DNA of 64,000 bases. Source: Tubulanus polymorphus (Eukaryota; Nemertea; Palaeonemertea; Tubulaniformes; Tubulanidae). The DNA lies in NCBI RefSeq assembly GCF_964204645.1, contig NC_134028.1, forward strand, positions 1,240,001 to 1,304,000. The letters are read 5' to 3'. The position numbers and the translations under genes are program-made. The notes beneath the pieces are model-generated. The model saw nothing but the letters and a program-made list of their open reading frames with translations, searched no databases and was not told where the DNA came from. Positions 1 to 13,371 of the stretch are shown piece after piece (the stretch's first letter is position 1; every line of letters begins with the position of its first letter).

Positions 1-3000
1 AATCATGCCTAACGACTGAGGGCACTTTTACGTCAAACCCATGGATTTAGGGGCATCTCCAAGGGGCACAGACAAAGCTCGATGGTATTTCAGAACCCTC
101 GGAACCCCCCTAGATCGGCCCCTGCAATTAGGGAAACTTTCAGTAACAATACTCTCAGAGATAGATCCACTATCACACCTGTAGCACAATACTGTGTCCC
201 TGCGTCTAAAGACTCCATATTCATTCCAACAGATGATGATTGGTTCACTAGAAACTTCATCAAATCTTATCCCGACCTTTTTACCTATAGTACCTTGAAC
301 TTCGAACAAACTATCATTATGTAAATATGTCGTTATTACAAGGTTCTTTTTTCCACTGGGTGTTTATTCAATAGAAAAATACTTGTGCAATGTTTACTTG
401 TTTTAACTGATGACACATTTCTGATTTGTGACACATTCTGATTCGTGTTTGTGTCATGAGCTTTCAAATCAGCCATGAAGTCATCATTACTTCATTACTA
501 ATTGTTTAAAACGGCAAAATGCTTTGATTTGCATGACAGTCACTTTTCATGTATGAACGAATCAAACTATTGGACATTTTGCTGATTCAGACTTCAAGTT
601 CAAGTTTCTGCTACTTATGAGTTTTTATGCATATCCAGAAAATGAATGTTTTGATCTATTTTTTAAGCGTAGCAACTTCTCGAATGTAGGAAACTGTCAA
701 AAGAGCCATCTTCAAATACGTATTATGAACAATCAGTCATAACAATGAAACCTAGTTTTTCTATAAGTGTTTTATCGGACATAAAAATACTTCTGAATTC
801 AGTCTTTGTTTGTCATTGGCACTAATAGCTGTCAATCATTAAAAGCCCACTCATAACAAGTTTATCTAATCTTGTCTATTTGAACGCTAGCTATGTAGAT
901 ATAATCTGACCACTTTCAGGGGTCACTATTCCACACAATATCCCTGTCTACAACTTCCTTTGATAATTTGACAAGAACAAATAGACTTTAGCCTAATATT
1001 CCTAGTCGTTAGTGTCAAATACATTGTATCGTGACATCTACGGTTAACAAGTAACGAATACATATATATATATATATATATATATATTATCAGGTTGTGA
1101 AATGATTTATACTGGAATTCAAATCAAAGAAATAATTCACCTCGGATTATAACACTGCAGATCATCTCAATATGTCAATCAATTATCAATATTCATTCAT
1201 CAACACGTTTAAATGTGATGCTGTTATTGATGGAAGGAATTATGAAGTCCAATATTTGATTAATGTATCAATGAAACAACCTATAATCAAGATGAAAAAT
1301 CTCTTCCTTCGTTTTAACACCTCCTTATATTGTTATTTGACCTCAGACATTTCTACGATCTTCCTGTTATTGCCCTATTAAATAAGCTTTCAAAATAATG
1401 AGCTTTCAGGTAATCAAATTCCGCAAGGATTAGCTAGAGATTATCCTAGACTTAGATCATCTCGTTTCTTCAATTGATCGCAAAGTGAATCTATTCTAAT
1501 TGCAAAGTCGATCTGAAAGGTAACCTGACAATCAATCAATAATGCAAATAATTTGATTACAAATGAACGCAAGTTATTTACGACGATTGAAAAATTATTG
1601 ATAAAAATCATATACCACCATCGGACCGCATCGTTTCCGGCGGAGACTGCCCGTGAGTCAGGGTGAAGGTCGCAGCAGTCTGATGAATGAACTAAAGTCC
1701 GACAGATCTGTGTGCGCGGAGAGTACAGAGAGGGATAATCAAAACAAAAATCACAACAATTTAACAGCTTACCGAATGTCCGTAGGCATCCGGTGAAATT
1801 AATCAAACACTTACCTATCAAACGATTTATAAATCCGATATCAGTCAATTCGCTTTAGAACGGAAGGAATTTAACTATTTCTTTTTTGCCACTTCTAATA
1901 AAAGCAAAGTAGAGTGAAGCCTGCACACATGTCTGTGTGTGAAAGCGGTATTGCCTACTTTGCTTTAATAGGGGAAGAAGGTGTTAGCGCCGTCGTCGTG
2001 TAAGTAGCCGAGCTAGCTATCGAGCGTATTGGACTCATCGCCGGCACCCGACTTGATGATGATGATCGCGCACACGCAGCTAGCGATAGATACTGAGTGA
2101 CACACAGACAGACTAAAATAACAATAGATACACTGTATCAATTAATAATAGATACACAGTACATCGTCTTTCACACTACGTTCATTAGACAAGTCTTTAT
2201 TCAATTCGAGTTCATCGAGTCAACATATCAACAAATACCGATTTATCTGATAGCTGTGACTGATCGATATATATCACCCTTATAAGGCACAACCACGGAA
2301 CCGCTTTCTAAGAAAAACACCTCAATTTGATATCTTTCCCTTGAATCACAACCCGAGCAATCTTTGCGAAGATTTTGTTATAGATGATAACCCGACCTTC
2401 TCTCGATTTTCAAATATCATTTTGCGAATAGTTGATGACTAATAAATGCAAGAATCTGAAATGATAAAAAGAAGAATTACATATTAGTATATACATATGA
2501 ATGTAGCAGTGATGAGTTTAAAGTAAGCGGGATGTATATATCATTTATCTATTGATCGTGACCGATAAACTATATATGTAACAATTGGGTTTTTTCTTTC
2601 GGCTTCGTTATCAGATTAATACATAAAATACCTCAGCAAATAAACACGCATATTATGACCTAGATGGTAATTATGACTTCATCGTCGACGACCGACCGTT
2701 TAGACATGTACAAAAATAGCAGTTCTCTCTCTTTCTCTCTCTCTCTCTCTCGTGATCGAGGCCAGGCCATCGGAAGTGATTTGATAGTAGCCTAGTCTCT
2801 GACAAATTAGTGATTACTACAGAATGAACGATATATATACACGAGAACTGATGCTCCCAGACATGACACAATAACATCATCCCCGGTAATGGTAATAATA
2901 ATACCTAGAATTCGAAACAAAAAAAAGAAGTAATTCAAAAATTAGACGGAAACATGGTTCGCTCATAAAAAACAATTAGTAACCGACAAAGCGATCATTA

Positions 3001-3827
3001 GTCGGATAAAAAACTGAACACATAATCATATTTCACACGTTCACTAATTTTGTCCGCAGAAAAAAGCAATTTTTTGCCAGTACAGATGAGAGATGAAGCA
3101 ACGTATATTCTATATTTGTTTGCTCTAATTAGTCCGACTTCATAGACTATGCTATTATCACCAGTCACCATTTCAGTATCAGGGATTCGACACTGATCCC
3201 TTGATATTAACTAACAAGAATTAACAAGTTGAAAACAACAACATTTATATCCAATCTATCACACATCCCTGGAAGTGCACGTCGTCATTATTTGATTGCC
3301 ATTCATAAAATAATGATGAGTGAATTATCTTGTAACTTAGTAGAACAAATAGAAGGCACTGAATCCACAGGCCTGCAGTTTGTTTAGGAGTGCTAATGAA
3401 CTGCCTAAAATCTGAAAATAAAATTTTGAAAAATGAACTTTAAGAAATCAAAAACATCTTGGACTTGTCCTCTGTACTCTCGGTCTGATAGGCCTACATA
3501 ATACATAGGACAGGCATTGAACTCTATAGGAAGCTTTGAACTATTGTTATCACCATCCCAATGCAATGTCTGTAACCTCGATAGCCATTTCTAAAATGTC
3601 CATCAAAAAAGTGCACATTTCAAACAAACATACAAACTGCCCTTCAAATCACTCGTGCGTTGATCAAATATTCAGCTAATCGTGATGATGTTTAGCTGTT
3701 AATAGCCACCATCTGACAAACAGAAAATTGACCACGATACTGGTAGCTATCATCCGAACACAGTTTACAAAAGTTTAGATTCATGAATGCTGTATGACTG
3801 TAGACAGAATTAAATGTACAGCCTTGA
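1..3827. other. No gene recognised
   Basis: AT-rich DNA. 1-320 has open frames on both strands that look unlike the AT-rich rest and may be a repeat fragment (GGGGCATCTCCAAGGGGCAC), but I cannot place them. A TA microsatellite is at 1062-1087 and a CT run near 2730-2752. Nothing else supported. Confidence 0.5.
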
Positions 3828-3960
3828 TACTGGACCCCGAGGACGTCCTAAAATCACATGGCATCGCAGTGTCAACAAATAAATGTCCGGACGCGGGTTG
3901 TGTCGGAATGACATCAACAAGATGGCCAAGAACAGACCAGGTTAGAGAGCTTCGAAAGCC
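3828..3960 (+). pseudogene. LINE (non-LTR retrotransposon) 3' tail remnant
   Basis: The reading frame gives LDPRGRPKITWHRSVNK, stop, MSGRGLCRNDINKMAKNRPG, stop. The RGRPKxTWxRxV motif followed by AxxR-type residues is the familiar C-terminal end of RTE/Jockey-like reverse transcriptases. Two stops in 130 bases show it is dead. No reverse transcriptase core remains upstream. Confidence 0.6.
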
Positions 3961-4224
3961 ACAACATGCATGAAGAGGACAAAGTAAGATTCATGAACTT
4001 CTGGGACCTGGCTGACAAAGTTTGAGTACCTTCACTTTCGATTCTTTAATCAAATCTAACTCTTAATTGTTGAACTGAGTGGGTAGAAATATCAAATAAA
4101 TTTGCCGATATCTTTAGTAGTTATCAACTAAGATATAATGGACCAGATATCAATTTGTAGAATACCTTCATACGAAAAGAATGAGTATCATTAGTTTTCA
4201 AATCAAAGAAAATGCTTGATATTT

Positions 4225-4340
4225 CAGAATATCTATAAAACATTCGCCGTTTGTTTATACAGAATGTAGAACATACTGAATACTTATAAAACATTCACCG
4301 TTTGTTTTTACAGAATGTCGAACATACTGAATACTTATCA
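4225..4340. repeat. Two-copy tandem duplication, about 56 bp
   Basis: TATAAAACATTCGCCGTTTG followed by TTTATACAGAATGTAGAAC is repeated at once as TATAAAACATTCACCGTTTG and TTTTTACAGAATGTCGAAC, both ending ATACTGAATACTTAT. Confidence 0.8.
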
Positions 4341-6449
4341 CTGATAGAATCATAGACACGTTGTTTAATAAACCAACTGCATCGAGACAAGCGTATTAAT
4401 ATCGAAGCGAAGCTCTTTTTTAAGCTGGCTTAACTAATAACAGCCCTCGTCGCCGCCATCTTATGACAAACCAACCAACGAAACCTCATCAACGTAACTC
4501 TTCAGGCAGATGACTCTACAGGGAATCAACAAACTCTGAATTCACTGAAAATAACTGACAGAAAATATCAGAGCACAAACAACCACATGAGACGATTGAG
4601 GTGACAACATTCTTATCGAGACACAGAAACTTCATTCATCTATATCCAGTAATTAAACTCCAAAATTTTTGACGAGGCAAATTCTTAATTAATGTATTTT
4701 AATTTCTAACCCTCAGAATAACCACGGTCTTATAGAAAATCCCACGCGGTCAGAGAGAAGGTTTCCTTTGATAAATGTTTCCTTTTTCAACATTTCAAAT
4801 ATATCCTAATGTTAGAGGTACGCAGAGCGAGATGTCGTATCTAATCATTAAAACATGTTCTCATCAATACTTTATCAATTGTTATTCATGATTTTACATC
4901 TATAACAGCCTTACACTTAATATCAACAACAAATTTGATGGAACAATTTTTTCAGTTTTTAATTTTGTGAAAGAAAGCTTTCACTTCCAATTCAAGCAGT
5001 AGTTTAGTCATAATTCAATAAGGGCTGCCCCGACATGACGCAACTTAAACAGAGTATCACATTTTTCAAGTCAAGGAGGGTGAAATTTTTCCGAACTGGC
5101 GTCAATGCGTAATTCAAGTCATCAGCGTCATCGGATGATGCTACAGAACGAACGAACGACGACGTAGACTCTTTTGTGAGTTGAACCGATGGATGCGATC
5201 GCCAAGCGATGAATTAATTACAACCATCGCAAAATCAATAAACGGATTTACTGTTGATAAAGTTATTACTGCATCAGCAAGCGAGAGAGAGCAGGGAGCG
5301 AGGAGCAGTGAGAGGAAGAGAGAGGACACCCGACAATAATGACGACGATAGATGCAATGTGGTATTGGTGTTGTATAGATGAATCGTACAATAACTAACA
5401 TCAGACTCGAGCAAGAATTAAAATGATTATACCTCAACTAATCAATAATCAGTGTATTAGACACATCGGGAGGTTATTCATGTGTATTCCATGGCATCAA
5501 ATTTCTCAGTCAACTTATAATACCACGTATATTCTATATACGTATAGAATAGTGATGGACATTCGCAATCAAACTAGCAAATAAAATCATACCTTACCGT
5601 AATTGATTCGTAGGAAAAGAGAATTTATCGATTTTTCACTTTTTCTAGCACAGAAGGTTCAATTTACCTCAATTTAATGTTTGCCTTTATTTGTTTGCCC
5701 CATGTTGCGTCGTGGCCCGATCCTCCAATAGTGAACACTTTTTGCTCGGTCCCACAGGAGTTCGCTATAAAGAGGTTTTACTGTATTAAACTGGAATCAT
5801 TAAATGGATATGAACCACTCCCTGGGACGAGAAACTGGGCCTACTTTCAAAACAAGTTTGTTAAACAAAATAGAATGAAGCAGTTATCGGAAAAGGTCAC
5901 TCATTAATTTCAAAATAGCTGAACGTCGAAAAACTAATCCTCGATATGAACTTAATCTCAAAGTTGAGATATCAATTTCTCAATCATTAGATCGGAATGT
6001 TGTGTATCACCAACAATAAACAGATATCAACCTAGAAAATGAATTTTCCTGATGGTTACAATAAATAAATACAATATCTAGTATTTGCTATTTATAAAAT
6101 GAAAAACCTTGTATCGACACTTCATAGTTCAATTCATTTATGTTTTTAAATTACTTTCAAAAATAATAAAAGGATTTGGTAAACGCTTATGGATTGTTGT
6201 CACCACTTATCAATGCATTATTAGACTCTAGTAACTGATAAGGCACTTACGCCGCAATCATCAAAACAGGTATCGAATAAGCCAGTTCACGATTACACCA
6301 CTAGGGGCAGCAGTGTATAGCGATAGGTGCCTGGGACGGAAAGTTTGTTCACATGCCTTCCGGCAAGTGATTTGTCAGCCTAGATTTCACCAGTAAGAAC
6401 TGACACAAACAGAATTTTTATCGTATCTCTTGTTCTCTTGTCGACGAAG

Positions 6450-6486
6450 CTCTCATATCATATTATATCATATCATATCATATCAT
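6450..6486. repeat. (ATATC)n short repeat
   Basis: Five-base CATAT/ATCAT units repeat about six times with one interruption. Confidence 0.8.
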
Positions 6487-6889
6487 GGAGAAAGTTCGTT
6501 TATTACTAAAGCAACAACTTGGAATCATTCTATTGAAGTTACAAAAGGCAAATAAATTCCATTTTTTTCTTATTTGTCGATATTCACCATAATTTCTCAT
6601 AGTTTATCAATAATTTTCATTTTTTATGTTATAGTTTTGGCGAAACGATGACTTTGTTGGTTTGAAAGTGAAATAAAGAGTTGTGCCTATTTGACAAGAG
6701 AAATGGGTTTGTGATCGAGAAAGAAGACCTGTTTTACTATATTTTCTTTGACAATAAAGTTTCTATTATTGTTGAGAGAATGATTGCTGGTATTCTTAAT
6801 GAATTGAGCCAACAAGCCTGACTCGTCGCCGCAACCAAACGGTCACTAGACTGACCAGACAAACTTACAAACTTCACCGATTACCAAGA

Positions 6890-7012
6890 GATCGGTGGTC
6901 TAGTGGTTAGAGTGCCGAGCTGGCAGGCAAGAGGTTCTTGGTTCAAGTCTCTGAAGGGCTAGGGTTAGGGTTATTAACCAGTTCGGTCAGGGTTAGGGTC
7001 AGAGATAAGGTT
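6890..7012 (+). mobile_element. tRNA-like SINE head followed by telomere-like repeats
   Basis: TGGTCTAGTGGTTAGAGTG (6896-6914) fits a tRNA D-arm/A-box and GGTTCAAGTCT (about 6939-6949) fits a B-box at the right spacing. The acceptor and anticodon stems do not pair properly, so this is not a working tRNA gene but a tRNA-derived SINE or pseudogene. It runs directly into GGGCTAGGGTTAGGGTTA and further TTAGGG-type motifs to about 7012. Confidence 0.65.
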
Positions 7013-7670
7013 ATGATACAGGAATAGGCATGGACATTTTTGAAACTTTTCCATGCTTAATGCTTTGTGCTATTTAACAATAGCATTTGAGTTCCCAATC
7101 CTTTTCTTGTGTTCTAGTTTTACCAGAGTCCTTTTTTCGTGGAAGTTTTTTTAAATTCAGGGATCTCTGCAGTTCGAAGATTGTAACTGAAATCATGGTA
7201 TTTAGAGGAATTTCCGATGTCGTTTTATTTTTCTACCTAATTTCACATGACGTGTCCAGTTTGTAAACAGGCGCATCAACAAACAGATAAACAATACCAC
7301 GACCTGTGATTCACATTTGGTCAATCAGCCATTTTCACCACCATATAAACGACCGACCGACCCTTGGCATTTGATCAGCTATCTCGAGCATATTCACTAT
7401 CCTCTTTCTCTCTCCCACTCTCTAATAGCCTGTCATTTTTGTTTCACTGAATATACGAGCCACAAATCAAATGACATGGTATTCCGAGTCAACAAGCTAT
7501 ATGATGGATGATCATACCTCTCGCGTATGCGTGCTTGCGTGCGTGGCTGGAGTTTTCCACTCCTGTTGCCACAACCAACGACTTGTGTGTAGAAATTATT
7601 AAACCAAACCCTTTACTCTACTCCATCAATTTATATTGGCTTAATAGGGCATAGACAAACAGGAGAAAGA

Positions 7671-8138
7671 GAGAGAGCAGAGGGTGAGAGCAAAGAGAAA
7701 AGGAGAAAGAGGAGAGAGGAAAGAGAGGAGTGAAAAGAGAGAGCAGAGAGAAAGAGGAATGAGGAGGCGAAAGATGCGAGAGCAGGAGAGAGTAAAGAGA
7801 AGAGAGTAGAGGAAAGAAGAGAAAGAAAAGAGAGGAGAGGAGAGAAAAAAGAGAGAGAGCAGAGAGAAAGAGGAGTGAGGAGAGATGAAAGAGGCAAGAG
7901 CAGGAGAGATAAAAGAGCGGAGGGAGGGAGGGAGGGAGGGAGGGAGGGAGGGAGGGAGGGAGGGAGGGAGGGAGGGAGGGAGGGAGGGAGGGAGGGAGGG
8001 AGGGAGCAGAGAGATGAAAGAGGAGTGAGGAGAGAGATGAAAGAGGCGAGAGGAGGAGAGAGGAAAGAGCAGAGGAGCAGAGAGAGAGAGCAGAGGAGCA
8101 GAGAGAGAGCAGAGGAGAAAGGAGAAAAGGAGAGATAC
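7671..8138. repeat. Long purine tract with (GGGA)22 core
   Basis: About 470 bases almost free of pyrimidines on the + strand. The core 7919-8006 is an uninterrupted GGGA/AGGG repeat of about 22 units; the flanks are GAGA-rich with occasional GCAG. The long open frames here (Ser/Leu-rich or Arg/Glu/Gly-rich) are products of the repeat and not genes. The core is a strong candidate for G-quadruplex or triplex structure. Confidence 0.95.
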
Positions 8139-8339
8139 AGCCTCATGCGCGTCACTCACAAGATCTATTTCCGTTTTCATTTATTTGAATCCTTATTGAA
8201 AAAAACAAACCGGAAACCAAAAATGTAGAAGTAGTGATTGTTTTGTGGCTTTTAGATCAAGTCCCACAGAGCAGGACAACTTTTTACTTCACTAAAATAA
8301 GGTCAATAAATTCATAATAATTATCACGGTAAATATCAT

Positions 8340-9610
8340 CGTCTTCGATTGTAGACATAAATCAGCGCGGTTGATGTTGCACTCGTGCGCGACAGATTAG
8401 CTATTTATCATCACTAGTTCCTAAATGTATCAGGCGCTGTACGGCGCGCGCACTAACGGACAACACTTGTCGTTAGGATGTATCGCGCGCGGTATCAACC
8501 GACCTGAAGTATCCACGTCTCATCTCCGACGCCGCCGCAGCACAACAAAAGAACGAGCTAATTCGCTATGCGGATCATGCGCGCGGACTTCGGCAAAAAT
8601 AATTAAGCTATCAGCGTCCGGTATTGTTGAAGTCGATGCAAGAGACTGAAAATGAATAACACGATGACGACGATGGACGATGTGTTAGTGTTAGACACCG
8701 TGTATCGGTCGGTCCCCGTGACTTGACTCAATCCCTTCTTCCATCCGTTATCTGTGTCTCAATCCCTGTATATATATAACATAGAACAAGATCGCTTAAA
8801 CCTTTTTGTTCGGGGCCAAATTAGCCCGAGCCATCCAAATTTGGCTAGACCAAACCCGTGCCAAATTTTAGAGGTCCAAGAGCCATTTTCCGCTGTATTC
8901 TGGCACTTAAGGAGTTATACAGCCTGGATCTGTTCTAATATCATTTAGATTCATAGTTGAATTTTCATTAAGCCGAAACATCGAAGCTAAATTTGACTTT
9001 AAATCATTTTAAAACTGTAACACCGATTGCGTTACTCAGAGAGACAGAGTCTACTCATCTCATAATCATAGCACGACTATTCAAATTGACTGAATCATAA
9101 AACTTAAAGACAGCAGCAGCAGCAGCAGCAGCGGCAGCGGGCCGGTATATTAATCTGGTGGCAGGCGGCGCCGACGGTGAGGATGAGGTACTCAAAAACA
9201 CAGCTTAATTAAACTGCTAATAGCCGCGTACAATAGCAGATGATATTACAATAGAGTGATTCACCGGGGGGTGACGGCATCGACCGATTCAGGAATCGAC
9301 GATGACAGACGCGGTAGTTAGGTGTGCGTTGACAATAGATAGATTCTCGATTCATTTTATTGACTCATCAGCGCTATCCGAACAATAATTACACCGTATC
9401 TATGCCTTAGTTACTAACTCGCAGTCGAGCGCAGCACCACCACCAGCTATCGAGTTTCAGATTGATTTGTGTCGCCACATATTGTTAATACGTTAAACTG
9501 AAGTTTTCATGACGCGCTAATCAGGATTTATCAGGAGTTATCCGATGATAGTTCATGTGACATTGAAAATGAGACGGCTTATAAAAGGTCATGCGAACGA
9601 ACGCGCTCAT
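8340..9610. other. CpG-richer non-coding stretch
   Basis: Compared with its AT-rich surroundings, this stretch has many CG dinucleotides (GGCGCGCGCAC at 8443, GCGCGGACTTCGG at 8580, GGCGGCGCCGACGG at 9164) and a short CAG run near 9113-9131. I found no convincing coding exon. It may be a promoter or first non-coding exon of a gene whose coding part is not in reach, or a conserved regulatory element. Confidence 0.35.
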
Positions 9611-10617
9611 GAGAATTATGTCGATAATTGAAAAATTATACATCTTTGACATACTGATGAAATGTTCAAATACCAATCTTTCTTCACAAAGAAAATGTGT
9701 TATATATTTCCAAAACTCATTTCATTAATAAATAAATGTAGAAATTCGTCTATATTTACACTAATAATTCAACAATTCTATGTTTGATTCAACAATGTTA
9801 TCAGTTATCGTTTAATTCAAAAATTCTTCGTGAATTCATTTGTCGTTTTATCGCAAATTCTTAGAAACATATTTTCGACGATTCAATCGAATGTAAATTC
9901 TGTTCAGACGTTTAAAAATTTAAAAAATGTCAAAAAATAATTTCCCAGACCGAAAGCACAAAGGGCGAATATTTCCCACATTATCCGTGTAAGAAAACAC
10001 CGCGCGAAGAAAGACGGCTATCATTACAATGTTAGCGTAAGAAATCTTTCCATGAAAAAAAGAATTCATTTGACAAAGAAATCGCGACGATTTGGATTAA
10101 GTCGCGCGATAGCCTACGGTACGAGAGACTCGAATACAAGGCCGTCTACAGAAAGTGAGAAAAACAAAATAAACCTAAATTCAAACCAGACACAAAAGCT
10201 TTTCAAACGCAAAGTTTTTTGCCCATTTTGAAAGCGCTATCGATAACAGCTACTTTCATAGACAATCCTAAATATCACTGATTCGTGTTAGTACCCGATA
10301 TTACACCTAGATGGCGACACTGAACAGGCTGTAAGTGTCGAGAGCAAACAGAATTAATTTGCGATATCTCGTAGTTGACCGATCAGTCACTAAATGATGT
10401 CTTAACATCAGCTGTAAACTGGATGAATAAACATCGCAGGGAGGGAGGGGAGGAGGGGGAGGAGGGGAGGGGGAGGGAGAGCAGTGACTCAACTACTTTA
10501 AGAGCATACGTGACAAATGTCAGCAATCATAGATTCTCACATAAAAACATAAGTACAGCTCCACCAACTCAGCAAGTTTGCCTTCAATAACCTCACCAGT
10601 TTATGAGTATATAACAT

Positions 10618-10735
10618 CTACAGTGAGACCTCATCAACAGTGAGACCAATATCCTCACAGAGACCCTCCTCCTCACAGAGACCCTCGTCCTCACTAAGAT
10701 CCCCGTCTTTACAGAGACCCTCGTCCTCACTAAGA
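10618..10735. repeat. 18-bp minisatellite
   Basis: Units of the type CTCACAGAGACCCTCGTC, with CTCACTAAGATCCCCGTC variants, repeat about six times. The open frames on the minus strand (SEDEGL repeats) follow from the period being a multiple of three. Confidence 0.85.
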
Positions 10736-13082
10736 CTTCCATCTGATAAAACAAGATCAATGAAGTTAGTAAGAAAGTAAAATCCACTAAATCCTATCAA
10801 TCCCGGAAACCAATGAAATTGACTGAGGAAAAAACTGGAATTAGAAATGGTATTAACTTCAGAACCAGTGCATAAATATACAGTCTACATCTAGATAACA
10901 TCAAGACATCTAGATTCATTTCACAGGTTTCAGTCAAAATTCACTTTTTCACATTTCGAGACTCTTCAAAATCAAACACGAAGAAACCACTCTATTGAGG
11001 TTGAAATAAAAGCAACTCGACCATCAACTCTACCATCAAGCAGGAAACTTATAAAAAAGATATCTGAAATTACAAAATTAAGGGAAATCGAAATTTTATA
11101 TTCTATCTCACCTTTTTAAATAGATTCATATATAGAGAGATTTCCACTGATGACGTGACTGTTAGTAGCTTTATATTTTCTTTTCGCTATTATTTTCTAC
11201 TAATGAACCTGAAAATGTGAAGTAGAACAAAGTGAGAAATCACTGATTAATTCATTTGATTCTACCATTCGTACCTTCCCACTTAATCAACAATGAAAAC
11301 AGAAGAAATATGATAATGTATTGTTATTCTTTTTCTTTAAATTTGAATTATAGCAAGGGAGTTTGAAAAGTGGTGTTTTGCAGACGGTAAGTTATCTGCT
11401 AGTCGTTGTAATGCTAGCACATATTGGTACTGCTCTGATAGTATAGATGTCAGGGCTGATTCACCGGAAATTGAGTGGGTCGAAGTGGATAGATGGCGGT
11501 TATATTTCTATCAACTATCTCGATTTGAATAATAATATAAGATACAATGTAGTTTGAAATGTTAAAGATTCATTCTATTAGCCAGATTGATTCAATTAGG
11601 ATAATTACATATTAGATCCCTCCATAAATAGCATATTGCAAACAGTTAATAACTCATGATTTTTAAATGTTTCTTATTTTTACTTTTTGTTTATAATTTC
11701 ATATTTCAGAGGGACTTACTTTCCGGTAACATGTAGATAGTTAGAGTGAAATAAATGATTGTATCACATAACAAAATAGATTATAGTTTGAACAGTACTA
11801 CTGCATTATTAGATTGCAGCAATGATTGAAATATCTTCCCTTACTGAGGAGAAAAATGTATTTTATGTTAAATTTCAGATAACTAATGATAGATACAAAG
11901 ATATCCCTAGTTTTCTATTCAATTAAATCATATTTAGGCATACAATTTAGCATTCGGAGAAATGAAATGGAATTGAAACCACATTTTAAATCTAAAAGGG
12001 GCAGTTCAATTAGAGCAAGTTCTAAAGATATCACAGGTCTCTAAAACCAAACAGTCAGGATAAGTGGTCACCTAGTATAAGCAAGTAAACCACATTGACC
12101 AATATCCAATAGTTTGACCAGGCCAAACCTAGGGTTTATATTATCAAAAATATTATATAACCCTATGACTAAGTTTTGACTGTAGGGCATACCGGGGACT
12201 TGGAGTTATCAAGACTTATGAACAGATATTCACTCTTTAAAACTGATCCTGTGTAAGTTTATGGTATGAAGATTTTTTTTTTTAAATCTATTTGACTAAA
12301 AAAATGTAGGCCAGGACCTACAGCGCTACTGGCTTCGCCAATGGAAGTCTATTAAGTCCATCCATATTAGAATTTTCAAGGTAGGCCCTAATTAGATCTT
12401 AATTAAAAATAGATCCAAAAAAACTGGGGACCGGGTAGGCTTAGAGGCTTTAAACAGTCTAAAACACTTCGCCATGTGACCCTTTTTTACTGTTGTTCCA
12501 TCTTTTGAACCGTATTACACTTAGACTCGCGGAGCTTAATAGGCTTAGTTGAAACCACTAGACAGGATTTTAATTAATAAATGCATTTATTTCGTTTAAA
12601 CTCATCCACCTTCCTTCTTTCATTGTGCTTTCATTTTCGCTTCCTAAGTTCTGCCGACCTCCTCTTCACATTGCTTGTCTTGTCGGAGGGCTAATGAGTT
12701 GCGGGTCAACTCATTTAACAGCTCTACATCTTATACTATGTATCTTAGTCTTCAATCAAGATTTAACGCGAACGAATCAAATTCTCTGACTGAATTAACA
12801 GAGAAGTCTCGCCATAGCATCCACCAGCGAGCACGTGCACACTTCGGGACGTACAACAATATGCCGTGGCGATAATGGCGCGCGGCAGTACAGTATCCAC
12901 CTCACTTGCCTGTGGTGGCAAGCGCTCGATCTGAAATTTGTAACTCATTTCAAACAATGTATTAGATTAAGCTGTTAATGATACATTGTATATGATTTTC
13001 AGAGACGACCAAAGTCTTTTATTCACCATCGTACCCCGAAAATCAGTCAATGAAGATAGATTTATGTCTTGATGTGAGGCCA

Positions 13083-13371
13083 GGGCCGTCGGAACGGGGG
13101 CGGCTTTAGGGGTGGCCAAAGCCGCCCCACTTTCTTGCTTAACAAAAATTGAAAATTTTTAGGGCTAATTTTCAGGGCTACGCTGTCCCACGTAGCAGCT
13201 CGTCGTTCTTAGGTGGTTGGCTCACGACTTCTCAGGCTTTCTGTGAATGAGACCATGAAATGGCCCCAAAACGCATCTCCAGCGATTGGATTTTCAAAAT
13301 TTTTCAGGGGAGGGCCCAAGACTCCCCTTCAGAAATAAGCCTCGCCATTGAAAGATTCCTTCCGACGGGTC
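13083..13371. mobile_element. Non-autonomous element with CCGTCGGAA inverted ends
   Basis: The left end GGGCCGTCGGAACGGGGGCG and right end TTCCTTCCGACGGGT are inverted relative to each other over about 11 bases. The interior (GCCGCCCC, TTTTTCAGGGGAGGGCCC) has no coding capacity. GTGAGG occurs just outside both ends at slightly different distances, so a target-site duplication is uncertain. Confidence 0.55.

Noticed and set aside
1441-1848. 135-aa minus-strand frame with several Cys
   Set aside because: No recognisable domain, splice context or codon pattern; looks like a chance frame.
6890-6965. A functional tRNA gene
   Set aside because: The A- and B-boxes are present but acceptor and anticodon stems do not pair.
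7631-8228. Long Ser/Leu-rich and Arg/Glu/Gly-rich open frames
   Set aside because: They are read through the purine/GGGA repeat on both strands and have no non-repetitive part resembling a protein.
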